Origin: Winogradskyella sp. PG-2
GTDB taxonomy: Bacteria > Bacteroidota > Bacteroidia > Flavobacteriales > Flavobacteriaceae
DNA: 64,000 bases
Direction: 5' to 3'
Assembly (NCBI RefSeq): GCF_000828715.1
Contig: NZ_AP014583.1
Coordinates: 3,098,001-3,162,000 of the forward strand
The translations under genes and the position numbers were made by a program. Positions within the stretch are counted from its first letter, which is position 1; each line of letters opens with the position of its first letter. Below the pieces are notes generated by a model. The model was not told the DNA's origin. It saw only the letters and a program-made list of their open reading frames with translations, and did not search any database. Shown here piece after piece: positions 47,519 through 55,726 of this stretch.

Positions 47519-47627
47519 TTTTGTGATTTAACTAATCATTTTGATATACCAATAATTGGACACAATTATATTTATTATGTCACATATAGCTGTTAAGGAT
47601 TTACAGATATATAATTCTTAGTTGTAT

Positions 47628-48047
47628 TTATTCAATAACTCTGAGGTATTGGGACCAGTTACGATCACCATTATCCTCATCAATGGACCAAACTTCTAGT
47701 ACATTATTCTCAATTGAGAATTCTAACATATAAGTATTGTCAAGATCTGTTGTGTAAGAAATTATATTGTTATCTATAATAAAACTGCCACTTGTTATAA
47801 ATCCACTATCGTTTGAAACATAAGTACCTTTAAAGTCTCTATTGTCGGCATCTTCGTAAAAACTTAAAGTGTGGCAACATATTACCTCTAATGAAGATAT
47901 GTTATTTACACCACGAGCACTAATATCCCATTCCCCTAGTATTTCAATATCTACGAGTGGATTGTTAGGACTAGTGTCATCATCTTTACTACAACTGATA
48001 ATTAAAAATCCAAGTAAAACAGATAAGAAAAAATGCTTTTTCATCAT
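47628..48047 (-). CDS. Small lipocalin-like lipoprotein
   Basis: A 139-residue lipoprotein with signal SVLLGFLIISC followed by an acidic SKDDD stretch, a usual surface-export tag in Bacteroidota lipoproteins. The mature part starts ILGEWDISARGVNN and is beta-rich, like the lipocalin-type lipoproteins of the group. Two adjacent cysteines (ICCHTL) are unusual. The function is unknown. It has no clear partner; the gene upstream is divergent rpsA. The start may be the second of two ATGs. Confidence 0.68.
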   Translation of the reverse strand: MMKKHFFLSVLLGFLIISCSKDDDTSPNNPLVDIEILGEWDISARGVNNISSLEVICCHTLSFYEDADNRDFKGTYVSNDSGFITSGSFIIDNNIISYTTDLDNTYMLEFSIENNVLEVWSIDEDNGDRNWSQYLRVIE

Positions 48048-48150
48048 TTCTTTTTATCAAAAATAACTTAAATATTCATCTTTTCTGAAAATGTACTGTT
48101 ATCAATCCGAAAACTAACTTTAATTAACCTATTAATAATAGGGTGAAATA

Positions 48151-48181
48151 TTTGTTAATTACTTATAAATGCTTAATTTTG
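48151..48181 (+). promoter_or_regulatory. Promoter of rpsA
   Basis: TTTG (48151-48154), a 19-base spacer and TAATTTTG (48174-48181) match the Bacteroidota consensus at every fixed base. Transcription should begin near 48187, leaving a leader of about 115 bases. Confidence 0.75.
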
Positions 48182-48243
48182 CGCTCCTTTTTAGCGAATA
48201 TTAGGAAGAATAGAAAGGAAATAAAAAAATAATAATTAATAAC

Positions 48244-48283
48244 TTCTGTAGCTTTTTTTCGCAGGCTTTCAAAAATTACAGAA
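48244..48283 (+). promoter_or_regulatory. Stem-loop in the rpsA leader
   Basis: TTCTGTA (48244-48250) pairs with TACAGAA (48277-48283), with an inner AGC...GCT pair around a T-rich loop, ending 18 bases before the ATG. The place fits a site for S1 to control its own translation, but this is inferred. Confidence 0.4.
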
Positions 48284-48301
48284 TACAAAGTTTAATCAGC
48301 A

Positions 48302-50143
48302 ATGGCTGAAAAGAAAACAAAAGAAGCTGAGGTAGCAGTAGAAGCAACTGAAGCAGTAACAGTAGAAGCTCCAGTAGTCTCTGAAGCACAAGCAAATCCA
48401 GAAAAATTCTTAAAAGAGTTCGATTGGCACAATTACGAAGAAGGAATTGAGCAAGTTGAAGATACTAAATTAGAAGAATTTGAAAAATTGGTATCAGAAA
48501 ATTTCGTTGACACTTTAGATGATGAAGTTGTAGATGGTACAGTTATCACAATTACAGATCGTGATGCTATTATTGATATTAACGCAAAATCTGAAGGTGT
48601 AATTTCTCTTAATGAGTTTCGTTACAATCCAGATCTTAAAGTTGGTGACAAAGTAGAAGTATTAATTGATGTACGTGAGGACGCTACAGGTCAATTAGTA
48701 TTATCACACAGAAAGGCGAGAGTAATCAAAGCTTGGGATCGTGTAAACAACGCACATGATACTGGTGAAATCGTAAATGGTTTTGTGAAATGCAGAACTA
48801 AAGGTGGTATGATTGTAGATGTATTTGGTATTGAAGCATTCTTACCAGGATCTCAAATCGATGTTAAGCCTATTAGAGATTACGATCAGTATGTAAATAA
48901 GACTATGGAATTTAAAGTTGTGAAAATCAACCACGAATTCAAAAATATAGTTGTTTCTCATAAAGCTTTAATTGAAGCTGATATTGAAGAACAAAAGAAA
49001 GAAATCATTGGTCAACTAGAAAAAGGACAAGTATTAGAAGGTATTGTTAAGAACATTACTTCTTATGGTGTGTTTATTGATTTAGGTGGTGTAGATGGTT
49101 TAGTTCATATTACAGATTTATCTTGGTCTCGTATCAACCATCCAAATGAGATTGTTGAGTTAGATCAGAAATTAAATGTTGTAATCCTTGATTTTGATGA
49201 AAATAAATCAAGAATCCAATTAGGTCTTAAACAATTATCTAAGCATCCATGGGAAGCTTTAGGTGAAGATGTTAAGATTGGTGATAAAGTAAAAGGTAAA
49301 GTTGTTGTAATTGCAGATTACGGTGCATTTATTGAAGTTGAAGAAGGTGTAGAAGGCTTAGTTCACGTTAGTGAAATGTCTTGGTCAACACATTTACGTT
49401 CAGCTCAAGATTTCGTAACTGTAGGTGATGAAATTGATGCTGTTATCTTAACTTTAGATAGAGAAGATCGTAAAATGTCTCTTGGTATTAAGCAATTAAC
49501 ACCTGATCCATGGACAGATATCACTAAGAAATATCCTGTAGGTTCTAAGCACACAGGTATTGTACGTAACTTTACAAACTTTGGTGTTTTTGTTGAATTA
49601 GAAGAAGGTATTGATGGATTAATTTACATCTCAGATTTATCTTGGACTAAGAAGATTAAGCATCCATCTGAGTTCTGTAACGTTGGTGATAACCTAGACG
49701 TCGTTGTATTAGAATTAGATGTAGAAGGACGTAAATTATCTTTAGGTCATAAACAAACTACAGATAACCCTTGGGATAAGTACGAAAAAGAGTTTGCTTT
49801 AGAATCTATTCACAAAGCAGCAGTTACTGAAATGGTAGATAAAGGAGCAACAATAGATTTCAACGAAGATATTGTGGCCTTTATTCCAGCACGTCATTTA
49901 GAGAAAGAAGATGGTTCTAAACTTAAGAAAGGTGAAGAAGCAGAATTTAAAATCATTGAATTTAATAAAGAATTCAAGCGTGTTGTAGCATCTCATACAG
50001 CAGTATTTAGAGCTGAAGAAGCTAAAATCGTTAAGCAAGCTGTTAAAAAACAGGCTGCTCAAGCGGCAGAAGCTAAACCAACTCTTGGTGATGCAAATGA
50101 AGCTTTACAAGCACTTAAAGATAAATTAGACGGGAAGAAGTAA
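48302..50143 (+). CDS. rpsA: 30S ribosomal protein S1
   Basis: A 613-residue RNA-binding protein that brings mRNA to the ribosome. After an acidic N-terminal extension (1-70) there are six S1 domains, at about 78-138, 157-222, 245-311, 329-398, 416-484 and 503-568. The third to fifth are the best kept (GIVKNITSYGVFIDLGGVDG, KVVVIADYGAFIEVEEGVEG, GIVRNFTNFGVFVELEEGIDG). The C-terminal tail is lysine- and alanine-rich. Bacteroidota mRNAs mostly lack Shine-Dalgarno sequences, so S1 is thought to matter for initiation. It has a strong promoter and terminator. Confidence 0.96.
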   Translation: MAEKKTKEAEVAVEATEAVTVEAPVVSEAQANPEKFLKEFDWHNYEEGIEQVEDTKLEEFEKLVSENFVDTLDDEVVDGTVITITDRDAIIDINAKSEGVISLNEFRYNPDLKVGDKVEVLIDVREDATGQLVLSHRKARVIKAWDRVNNAHDTGEIVNGFVKCRTKGGMIVDVFGIEAFLPGSQIDVKPIRDYDQYVNKTMEFKVVKINHEFKNIVVSHKALIEADIEEQKKEIIGQLEKGQVLEGIVKNITSYGVFIDLGGVDGLVHITDLSWSRINHPNEIVELDQKLNVVILDFDENKSRIQLGLKQLSKHPWEALGEDVKIGDKVKGKVVVIADYGAFIEVEEGVEGLVHVSEMSWSTHLRSAQDFVTVGDEIDAVILTLDREDRKMSLGIKQLTPDPWTDITKKYPVGSKHTGIVRNFTNFGVFVELEEGIDGLIYISDLSWTKKIKHPSEFCNVGDNLDVVVLELDVEGRKLSLGHKQTTDNPWDKYEKEFALESIHKAAVTEMVDKGATIDFNEDIVAFIPARHLEKEDGSKLKKGEEAEFKIIEFNKEFKRVVASHTAVFRAEEAKIVKQAVKKQAAQAAEAKPTLGDANEALQALKDKLDGKK

Positions 50144-50164
50144 TTCCTTGAAATTTAATTATAG

Positions 50165-50196
50165 AAAAAAGCCTTTCAGAAATGAAAGGCTTTTTT
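50165..50196 (+). terminator. Terminator after rpsA
   Basis: GCCTTTCA (50171-50178), loop GAAA and TGAAAGGC (50183-50190) are flanked by A6 and T6: a classic strong terminator. Confidence 0.92.
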
Positions 50197-50211
50197 ATGA
50201 ATGCACTTCTG

Positions 50212-50242
50212 TTTGAAACTCAAATAATTTACCTTAACTTTG
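50212..50242 (+). promoter_or_regulatory. Promoter of the pyrR operon
   Basis: TTTG (50212-50215), a 19-base spacer and TAACTTTG (50235-50242) are a full match to the Bacteroidota consensus. The start would be near 50248, about 20 bases before the pyrR ATG, too short a leader for a PyrR attenuator. Confidence 0.75.
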
Positions 50243-50267
50243 CCAACCAGCAACGCTTGGATACTAT

Positions 50268-50807
50268 ATGAGTCAAAAAGTATTACTTAACTCTAAAGAA
50301 GTCAATATCACTCTACACAGATTGGCTTGCCAGCTTATTGAAAACCATGATGATTTTTCTGAAACTGTACTTATTGGTTTACAACCAAGGGGTAAATTTT
50401 TAGCAGATCGTTTAGCTCAAATGCTTAGAAATGACTATAAAATTAAAAATATTCAATTAGGTCATTTAGATATTACATTTTTTAGAGATGACTTTAGAAG
50501 AGGAGATAAGCCTCTAGAAGCTAATACAACAGAGATAGATTTTATTGTAGAAGATAAAAATGTGGTATTTGTTGACGATGTGCTCTATACTGGACGAAGT
50601 ATAAGGTCTGCATTAACCGCAATTCAGTCTTTTGGAAGACCAAAAAATATAGAATTATTAACCTTAATAGACCGACGTTTTAGTCGTCATTTACCAATAC
50701 AACCTAATTATAAAGGGAGACAAGTAGATGCAATCGATAACCAGAAGGTAAAAGTAAATTGGGTAGAGAATGAAGGGGAAGATGCCGTGTATTTAATAGA
50801 TAAATAG
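50268..50807 (+). CDS. pyrR: Bifunctional pyr operon regulator/uracil phosphoribosyltransferase PyrR
   Basis: A 179-residue type I phosphoribosyltransferase. The PRPP motif is VVFVDDVLYTGRSIRSALTA (about 102-121); LIGLQPRGKFLADRL and DITFFRDDFRRGD are also conserved in PyrR. In Bacillus PyrR binds pyr mRNA and causes attenuation, and has weak uracil phosphoribosyltransferase activity. Here it heads an operon with pyrB, but the leader before it is very short. RNA-based control, if any, would have to act elsewhere. Confidence 0.92.
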   Translation: MSQKVLLNSKEVNITLHRLACQLIENHDDFSETVLIGLQPRGKFLADRLAQMLRNDYKIKNIQLGHLDITFFRDDFRRGDKPLEANTTEIDFIVEDKNVVFVDDVLYTGRSIRSALTAIQSFGRPKNIELLTLIDRRFSRHLPIQPNYKGRQVDAIDNQKVKVNWVENEGEDAVYLIDK

Positions 50808-50818
50808 AATACTAAATT

Positions 50819-51748
50819 ATGAGTGAATTAAGTGTCAATCACTTATTAGGAATCAAATATCTTACAAAACAAGATATAGAACTTATTTTTGAAACTGCAG
50901 ATCAGTTTAAAGAGGTTATTAATAGACCGATTAAAAAAGTACCTTCACTAAGAGATATTACCATTGCCAATTTATTTTTCGAAAATTCTACACGTACAAA
51001 ATTATCTTTTGAGTTAGCAGAGAAAAGATTGTCAGCAGATGTGATTAATTTTTCAGCTTCACAATCCTCAGTTAAAAAAGGGGAAACGCTTATTGATACA
51101 GTAAATAACATATTATCTATGAAAGTAGATATGGTGGTATTGCGTCATCCAAATCCTGGAGCAGGTGTATTTTTATCTAAACATGTTAATGCAAGTATTA
51201 TAAATGCAGGTGATGGATCACATGAGCATCCGACGCAAGCTTTATTAGATTCTTATTCTATAAGAGAGAAGTTAGGTGCTGTTAAAGGAAAAAATGTAGT
51301 TATTGTTGGTGATATACTACACAGTAGAGTTGCACTATCTAATATATATGCTTTGCAATTGCAAGGGGCAAATGTTATGGTTTGTGGACCAAAAACATTA
51401 CTTCCAAAGTATATTAAAGATCTTGGTGTAAAGGTAGAAACTAATCTTAAAAAAGCACTCGAATGGTGTGATGTAGCTAATATGCTTCGTGTACAGAATG
51501 AGCGTATGGATATTAGTTATTTTCCTTCTACTAGAGAATATACTCAGCAATTTGGTATTAATAAGGAATTATTAGATAGTTTAGATAAAGAGATTGTCAT
51601 TATGCATCCAGGCCCAATAAATAGAGGAGTAGAGATTACAAGTGATGTAGCAGATTCTAAACAAGCTATTATATTAAATCAGGTAGAAAATGGTGTAGCA
51701 GTTAGGATGGCGGTAATTTACCTTTTAGCGTCTAAAATAAAACAATAG
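50819..51748 (+). CDS. pyrB: Aspartate carbamoyltransferase, catalytic subunit
   Basis: A 309-residue enzyme of pyrimidine synthesis that joins carbamoyl phosphate and aspartate. The carbamoyl phosphate site is FFENSTRTKLSFELA; other marks are HPTQALLDSYSI and MHPGPINRGVEI. The regulatory subunit gene (pyrI) is not adjacent, so it is probably the unregulated trimer. It begins 11 bases after pyrR and is followed by the STAS-like gene at 3 bases. Confidence 0.95.
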   Translation: MSELSVNHLLGIKYLTKQDIELIFETADQFKEVINRPIKKVPSLRDITIANLFFENSTRTKLSFELAEKRLSADVINFSASQSSVKKGETLIDTVNNILSMKVDMVVLRHPNPGAGVFLSKHVNASIINAGDGSHEHPTQALLDSYSIREKLGAVKGKNVVIVGDILHSRVALSNIYALQLQGANVMVCGPKTLLPKYIKDLGVKVETNLKKALEWCDVANMLRVQNERMDISYFPSTREYTQQFGINKELLDSLDKEIVIMHPGPINRGVEITSDVADSKQAIILNQVENGVAVRMAVIYLLASKIKQ

Positions 51749-51751
51749 ATT

Positions 51752-52084
51752 ATGATTATTGATAAAGATGGTAATACGATAATAATTGCTCAAGAAAATG
51801 CTTCTGTTAAAACTTTGGTTAATAATATTGAGCAGGCCTATGATAAGTATAAAAATCATCACCTTGTTGTTCGGTTATCGAGTTTAGACAAGATTGCTTT
51901 AGAAGATGTTATTGAATTTTTGCGTCTTAGTAATGATCATCGTTCTGCTAAAAAATCTTTTGTCGTAGTTTCTGAGAAAGCAGATTTAGACGAAATGCCA
52001 GACGAAGTTATCGTAGTGCCAACATTGCAAGAAGCTTTTGATATTATAGAAATGGAAGACATTGAACGCGATTTAGGGTTTTAA
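51752..52084 (+). CDS. Small STAS-like protein of unknown function
   Basis: A 110-residue cytoplasmic protein with alternating strands and helices (MIIDKDGNTIIIAQENAS, LVVRLSSLDKIALEDVIEFL, KSFVVVSEKADLD, IVVPTLQEAFDIIEMEDIERDLGF). This pattern resembles a STAS domain as in anti-sigma antagonists, but the usual phosphorylated serine motif is not clear. It lies 3 bases after pyrB and 3 before rnz, so it must be made with them. Homologues in this place are often mislabelled ribonuclease Z. Its role is not known. Confidence 0.7.
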   Translation: MIIDKDGNTIIIAQENASVKTLVNNIEQAYDKYKNHHLVVRLSSLDKIALEDVIEFLRLSNDHRSAKKSFVVVSEKADLDEMPDEVIVVPTLQEAFDIIEMEDIERDLGF

Positions 52085-52087
52085 TAC

Positions 52088-52993
52088 ATGAAATTAACCA
52101 TTTTAGGCTGTCACAGCGCAACTCCACGAACAGATACCAATCCAACTTCTCAAGTCTTAGAGATTAAAAACCACATGTTTTTAATTGACTGTGGTGAAGG
52201 TACACAAGTAGAACTTCGACGTAACAAAGTGAAGTTCTCTCGGATTAAGCATATTTTTATTTCTCACCTTCATGGCGATCATTATTTTGGTTTGGTTGGT
52301 TTAGTGAGTACATTTCGTTTACTCACTAGAGAAACTGAACTTCATATATATGGCCCAAAAGGATTAAAAAAGGTGATTACACTTCAAATGAAATTGTCTG
52401 ATAGTTGGACTAATTATCCTCTGATTTTTCATGAGTTAAACTCAAAGGAGACAGAATTAATCTATGAGGATGATAAAGTTGAAGTTCATACAATTCCACT
52501 AAAGCATCGCATTTATACGAATGGCTTTCTTTTTAAAGAGAAAGAAAATGAGCGTAAATTAGATATAAATGCTGTTAATGAAGCTAATATAAGTAGAGCT
52601 TATTATAGAAAACTAAAACAGGGTGCAGATGTTGAAAATGAAGATGGTGTTTTAATAGATAACGGTTCAGTTACAAAAGATCCAATACCTCCTCAAAGTT
52701 ATGCCTACTGCAGTGATACAGTTTATAACGAGTCTGTAATACCAATAATAAAAGATGTTACTGTACTCTACCATGAATCTACATTTTTAGATAAAAATGA
52801 AGATCTTTGTGAACGTACTAAGCATAGTACAGCTAAACAAGCTGCGACTATTGCTAAAAAAGCTAATGTAGGTAGGCTAATACTTGGTCACTATTCCACA
52901 CGATATGGAAGTTACGATGGTTTTGAAACTGAAGCGAAGACTGTTTTTGAAAATGTTCTTCTATCTAAAGATGGAAAATCTTTTGAATTTTAG
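52088..52993 (+). CDS. rnz: Ribonuclease Z
   Basis: A 301-residue metallo-beta-lactamase fold nuclease that trims the 3' end of tRNA precursors. It has the metal motif HLHGDHYFG, the N-terminal LGCHSATPRTDTNPTSQVLE typical of RNase Z, and HESTFLD and LGHYSTRY for the later ligands. The exosite insert lies around residues 150-190. It is the last gene of the pyr operon and overlaps the convergent gene by 4 bases. Confidence 0.93.
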   Translation: MKLTILGCHSATPRTDTNPTSQVLEIKNHMFLIDCGEGTQVELRRNKVKFSRIKHIFISHLHGDHYFGLVGLVSTFRLLTRETELHIYGPKGLKKVITLQMKLSDSWTNYPLIFHELNSKETELIYEDDKVEVHTIPLKHRIYTNGFLFKEKENERKLDINAVNEANISRAYYRKLKQGADVENEDGVLIDNGSVTKDPIPPQSYAYCSDTVYNESVIPIIKDVTVLYHESTFLDKNEDLCERTKHSTAKQAATIAKKANVGRLILGHYSTRYGSYDGFETEAKTVFENVLLSKDGKSFEF

Positions 52994-53403
52994 TTAAATT
53001 CTTTTAAATGTTGCACCCAATTAATTGCCTCTCCTAAACTTAATGCACGCTTCATTGGTATAGAGGCCATTTGTTTCTCAATGTTTGCACTTAAATATGT
53101 AGAATCTCTGTAACTTACTATTGAAGCAGCAATTAAAATACTATCATCTTTATCAAAGTAAGACCATAAGACTGGATCGATAGAATAAGCATTAACACGG
53201 TTTGCTATATAAGCTAGGGTTTTATGATGTCCATAATAAGCTCTTAAAGAACTTAAAAGTTTATTTAACTTTTCTGAGTTAAAATGTTCACCTTCATTGA
53301 CCTCCATAATAAAAAAGTCATCACAGAGGTAGTATGAGCCAAAGTCAAGAACTATTTTTTCATAATTCAGTGATTTCGAAAGAGGAGAATCTTCAAATTG
53401 CAT
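52990..53403 (-). CDS. Conserved hypothetical protein
   Basis: A 137-residue cytoplasmic protein that I do not recognise with confidence. It has mixed strands and helices (VLDFGSYYLCDDFFIMEVNEGEHF, NKLLSSLRAYYGHHKTLAYIANRVNAYSIDP, SILIAASIVSYRDSTY) and resembles STAS/SpoIIAA-like proteins of Flavobacteriia, which have a similar length. There is no signal peptide or catalytic motif. It converges on rnz with a 4-base overlap and is divergent from pdxH. Confidence 0.6.
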   Translation of the reverse strand: MQFEDSPLSKSLNYEKIVLDFGSYYLCDDFFIMEVNEGEHFNSEKLNKLLSSLRAYYGHHKTLAYIANRVNAYSIDPVLWSYFDKDDSILIAASIVSYRDSTYLSANIEKQMASIPMKRALSLGEAINWVQHLKEFN

Positions 53404-53455
53404 TCTAAGAATTATTTTAGTTAATAAGGGTTAACTTTATCAAATCTACGGTTTT

Positions 53456-53487
53456 TTTGATAGAAACAAAATATTCTACTAACTTCG
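53456..53487 (+). promoter_or_regulatory. Promoter of pdxH
   Basis: TTTG (53456-53459), a 20-base spacer and TAACTTCG (53480-53487, one mismatch). Transcription would begin near 53494, at the ATG at 53496, so the transcript may be almost leaderless. This also rules out the longer open frame from 53457. Confidence 0.6.
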
Positions 53488-53495
53488 TAATATCT

Positions 53496-54143
53496 ATGGA
53501 AAAAGACTTAAGTAACTACAGAAAATCATACGAAAAAGGTGAGCTTCTATTGGAGAATGTGCCTCAGAATCCTATTGAGTTATTCAGAAATTGGTTTATT
53601 GAAGTTGATACTCATTTCAATGTTGATGAAACTAATGCAATGACTATTTCCACTATTGGGTTAGATGGTTATCCTAAGAGTAGAGTAGTGCTACTGAAAA
53701 AGTATTCTCACGAAGGTTTTATTTTCTATACCAATTATAATAGTGAAAAAGGTAAGGCTATTAGTGATAACCCAAATGTTTGCTTATCTTTTTTTTGGCA
53801 TACAGCAGAGCGACAAATAATTATAAAGGGTACAGCTGAGAAGATTTCTGAAAACTTAAGTGATGGATATTTTGAATCGCGACCTAGAGGAAGTCAACTA
53901 GGTGCTATTGCTTCAAATCAAAGTGATATTGTTTTTGATAGAAACGAATTAGAATCTAAACTTAAAGCTTTAGAAGATAGATATGAAGGTATGCCCTTAG
54001 AAAGACCTAAACATTGGGGCGGATTTATAGTAAAACCAGTTGAGATTGAATTTTGGCAAGGTAGACCTAATAGACTTCATGATAGAATTCGTTACCAACT
54101 TCAAAAAGATTATAATTGGAAAATTGATAGGTTATCACCTTAG
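53496..54143 (+). CDS. pdxH: Pyridoxamine 5'-phosphate oxidase
   Basis: A 215-residue FMN enzyme making pyridoxal 5'-phosphate from the pyridoxamine or pyridoxine phosphates. The family marks are SRVVLLKKYSHEGFIFYTNY, SFFWHTAERQIIIKG, RPRGSQLGAIASNQS and EFWQGRPNRLHDRIRY. The start at 53496 (MEKDLSNYRKSYEKG) gives the normal length and is supported by the promoter position. PLP is used by rocD and the cysteine desulfurase of this window, but there is no operon link. Confidence 0.94.
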   Translation: MEKDLSNYRKSYEKGELLLENVPQNPIELFRNWFIEVDTHFNVDETNAMTISTIGLDGYPKSRVVLLKKYSHEGFIFYTNYNSEKGKAISDNPNVCLSFFWHTAERQIIIKGTAEKISENLSDGYFESRPRGSQLGAIASNQSDIVFDRNELESKLKALEDRYEGMPLERPKHWGGFIVKPVEIEFWQGRPNRLHDRIRYQLQKDYNWKIDRLSP

Positions 54144-54225
54144 TTTTATCGATAAAAAGCTTTTTTATTCGATGTAATTTGATTTTTTGATACTTAAAAG
54201 TGTATTTCACCGATGTTTTGCAATT

Positions 54226-54259
54226 AAATTCGATAAAATGCATGTATTTCATCGAATTT
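54226..54259. repeat. Inverted repeat in the gap before the CAP-domain gene
   Basis: AAATTCGAT (54226-54234) and ATCGAATTT (54251-54259) are perfect inverted copies 16 bases apart. Two more TCGAT/CGATG words occur at about 54147 and 54169. They may be an operator or part of a weak terminator region after pdxH. Confidence 0.5.
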
Positions 54260-54327
54260 ATCTAAATTTCTTTTTTTTTAGCAAGTAGGCACTTAGTTTA
54301 GTAATCCCAAACCTAAATAACCTACTT

Positions 54328-54825
54328 ATGAAAGTTGCTAAGCTTTTGCCATTTTTGGCTATTGTTGCCCTCTTAGGCTTATCATCTTGTTCCACAGACA
54401 GTGCAACAGATGATAAAACTAACTCTATAGAAGTTCCAGTTGCTCCTCAAGCAAAGCAAATCGAAATAGAGATTATGGAACTTATTAATGTTTACAGAAT
54501 TACAAAAGGTTTAAATCCATTAAATGATCATAATACGGTCAAGGCTGTAGCATCTACCCACACAGATTATATGATTGAAGTAGATAATGTGTCTCATGAT
54601 AACTTTTTTCAAAGAAAACAGAGCTTGGAAGCTAATGCTAGTGCTAATATAGTTTCAGAAAACGTGGCATACGGTTTTAATTCTGCGGAGTCTGTTGTTA
54701 ATGCTTGGTTAAACAGCCCAAGTCATAAAGAAAATATTGAAGGAAACTTTACAGATTTTGATGTATCAGCCGAACAGAATAGTGAGGGTAAATGGTACTT
54801 TACTAATATTTTTATAAAACGTTAA
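54328..54825 (+). CDS. CAP domain-containing lipoprotein
   Basis: A 165-residue lipoprotein (signal LAIVALLGLSSC) with a CAP/SCP domain from residue about 49. The domain marks are IMELINVYRITKGLNPL, STHTDYMIEVDNVSHDNFFQR, the SENVAYG motif and VVNAWLNSPSHKENIEGNF, including the two histidines and glutamate that line the CAP cavity. The bacterial CAP family is secreted and mostly without a known job. It has its own terminator. Confidence 0.85.
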   Translation: MKVAKLLPFLAIVALLGLSSCSTDSATDDKTNSIEVPVAPQAKQIEIEIMELINVYRITKGLNPLNDHNTVKAVASTHTDYMIEVDNVSHDNFFQRKQSLEANASANIVSENVAYGFNSAESVVNAWLNSPSHKENIEGNFTDFDVSAEQNSEGKWYFTNIFIKR

Positions 54826-54850
54826 ATCGTTTTAAAATTGATTAATAGCA

Positions 54851-54880
54851 AAAAAAACCACAAATTCTTGTGGCTTTTTT
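54851..54880. terminator. Terminator shared by the CAP gene and the PhyH-like gene
   Basis: CCACAA (54858-54863), loop, TTGTGG (54868-54873), then CTTTTTTAG; A7 on the other side. The stem is short but the T tract is good, and it works on both strands. Confidence 0.7.
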
Positions 54881-55599
54881 AGTTTATAGACTCGTATTCT
54901 AACCACTCTAATGGTTTTGAAAGCTGATGCGAGTTAAATTCTAGATGAATAACACGACGCCTTTCCTTGTTAATCGTTTTGTTTGAAGCAAGGAGGTGAA
55001 AAGGTTTCATTAACATTATTCCACCTTTTTCGACCTCACATATAATCTCATTATCTAGATTCCAATCTGAAGTATTTTTTCTTATAATTTTTTTTTTGAT
55101 GAGACTTAGGAATTATTTTTAAAGCTCCATTATCTTTATTGGTATCATCTAAATGAATGCGAATTGTAATAGTTTTTTCTAGAATCTTGTGAGGAGGTTG
55201 TACACAATATAAGCCTTTTTTGATGGTCCAATTTTTATAGCTATTTAACTCAACTTTTTTATTAACAGATATACTTATATCTTGATGATATGGAACAAAC
55301 CAATTAGATTCTGGTGGCTTGTCAAAAAAGATAGCTTTTATTAAAAAAGGATTAGTTTCACTAAGACTTGTTATGAGATTAATTAATTTTTGATTAAATA
55401 CTAAATTCTTTAAATCTGGTACAGCTTTAAAAAGTTGTCTAATGGCATATATTTTTTTAGACTTACTAAGAGACTTCGTCTCTAATTTATTTGATTCTAA
55501 ACAGCTTATTATTCCTTTGATTTCTTCATTTGAGTAAAACGTATCAATTATCGAATAGCCATAATCATATAGTTCTATCGTGTGTTTTGTGTAATTCAT
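54879..55599 (-). pseudogene. PhyH-like 2-oxoglutarate/Fe(II) oxygenase, frameshifted
   Basis: The first frame (from the ATG at 55599) gives 182 residues with the iron motif H105-x-D107 in PYHQDISISV and GALKIIPKSH, then stops at 55051. From the A10 run (55088-55097 on the plus strand) another frame continues the family (NTSDWNLDNEIICEVEKGG, MKPFHLLASNKT, RRRVIHLEF) to TAA at 54881-54879. Removing one A joins both into about 239 residues, with distal iron histidine H201 and the 2-oxoglutarate arginine group. So the gene is disrupted by one extra A in a homopolymer. It may be a real mutation, slippage (phase) variation or a reading error. The substrate of the intact enzyme is unknown. Confidence 0.85.
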
Positions 55600-55665
55600 A
55601 TATTATATAAATGTAATCTAGAAAATTTGTAAATGAAATTTTTTGTGATTGCTTTAGCAGTTAAA

Positions 55666-55694
55666 AATAAAAAGCAAGCTCAGTGAGCTTGCTT
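55666..55694 (-). terminator. Terminator of the OmpA/SprF/adhesin operon
   Basis: AAGCAAGCTCA and TGAGCTTGCTT form a perfect palindrome with T-rich sequence after it on the minus strand (TTTTTATTTTTAAC). It stands about 33 bases after the stop of the OmpA-family gene. Confidence 0.85.
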
Positions 55695-55726
55695 ATATTT
55701 AAATTTTATTTTAAAGCCTTTAAATT

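Noticed and set aside
54144..54327. Possible tRNA or small RNA in the gap before the CAP gene
   Set aside because: No cloverleaf or terminator-ended structure is seen; only short inverted words.
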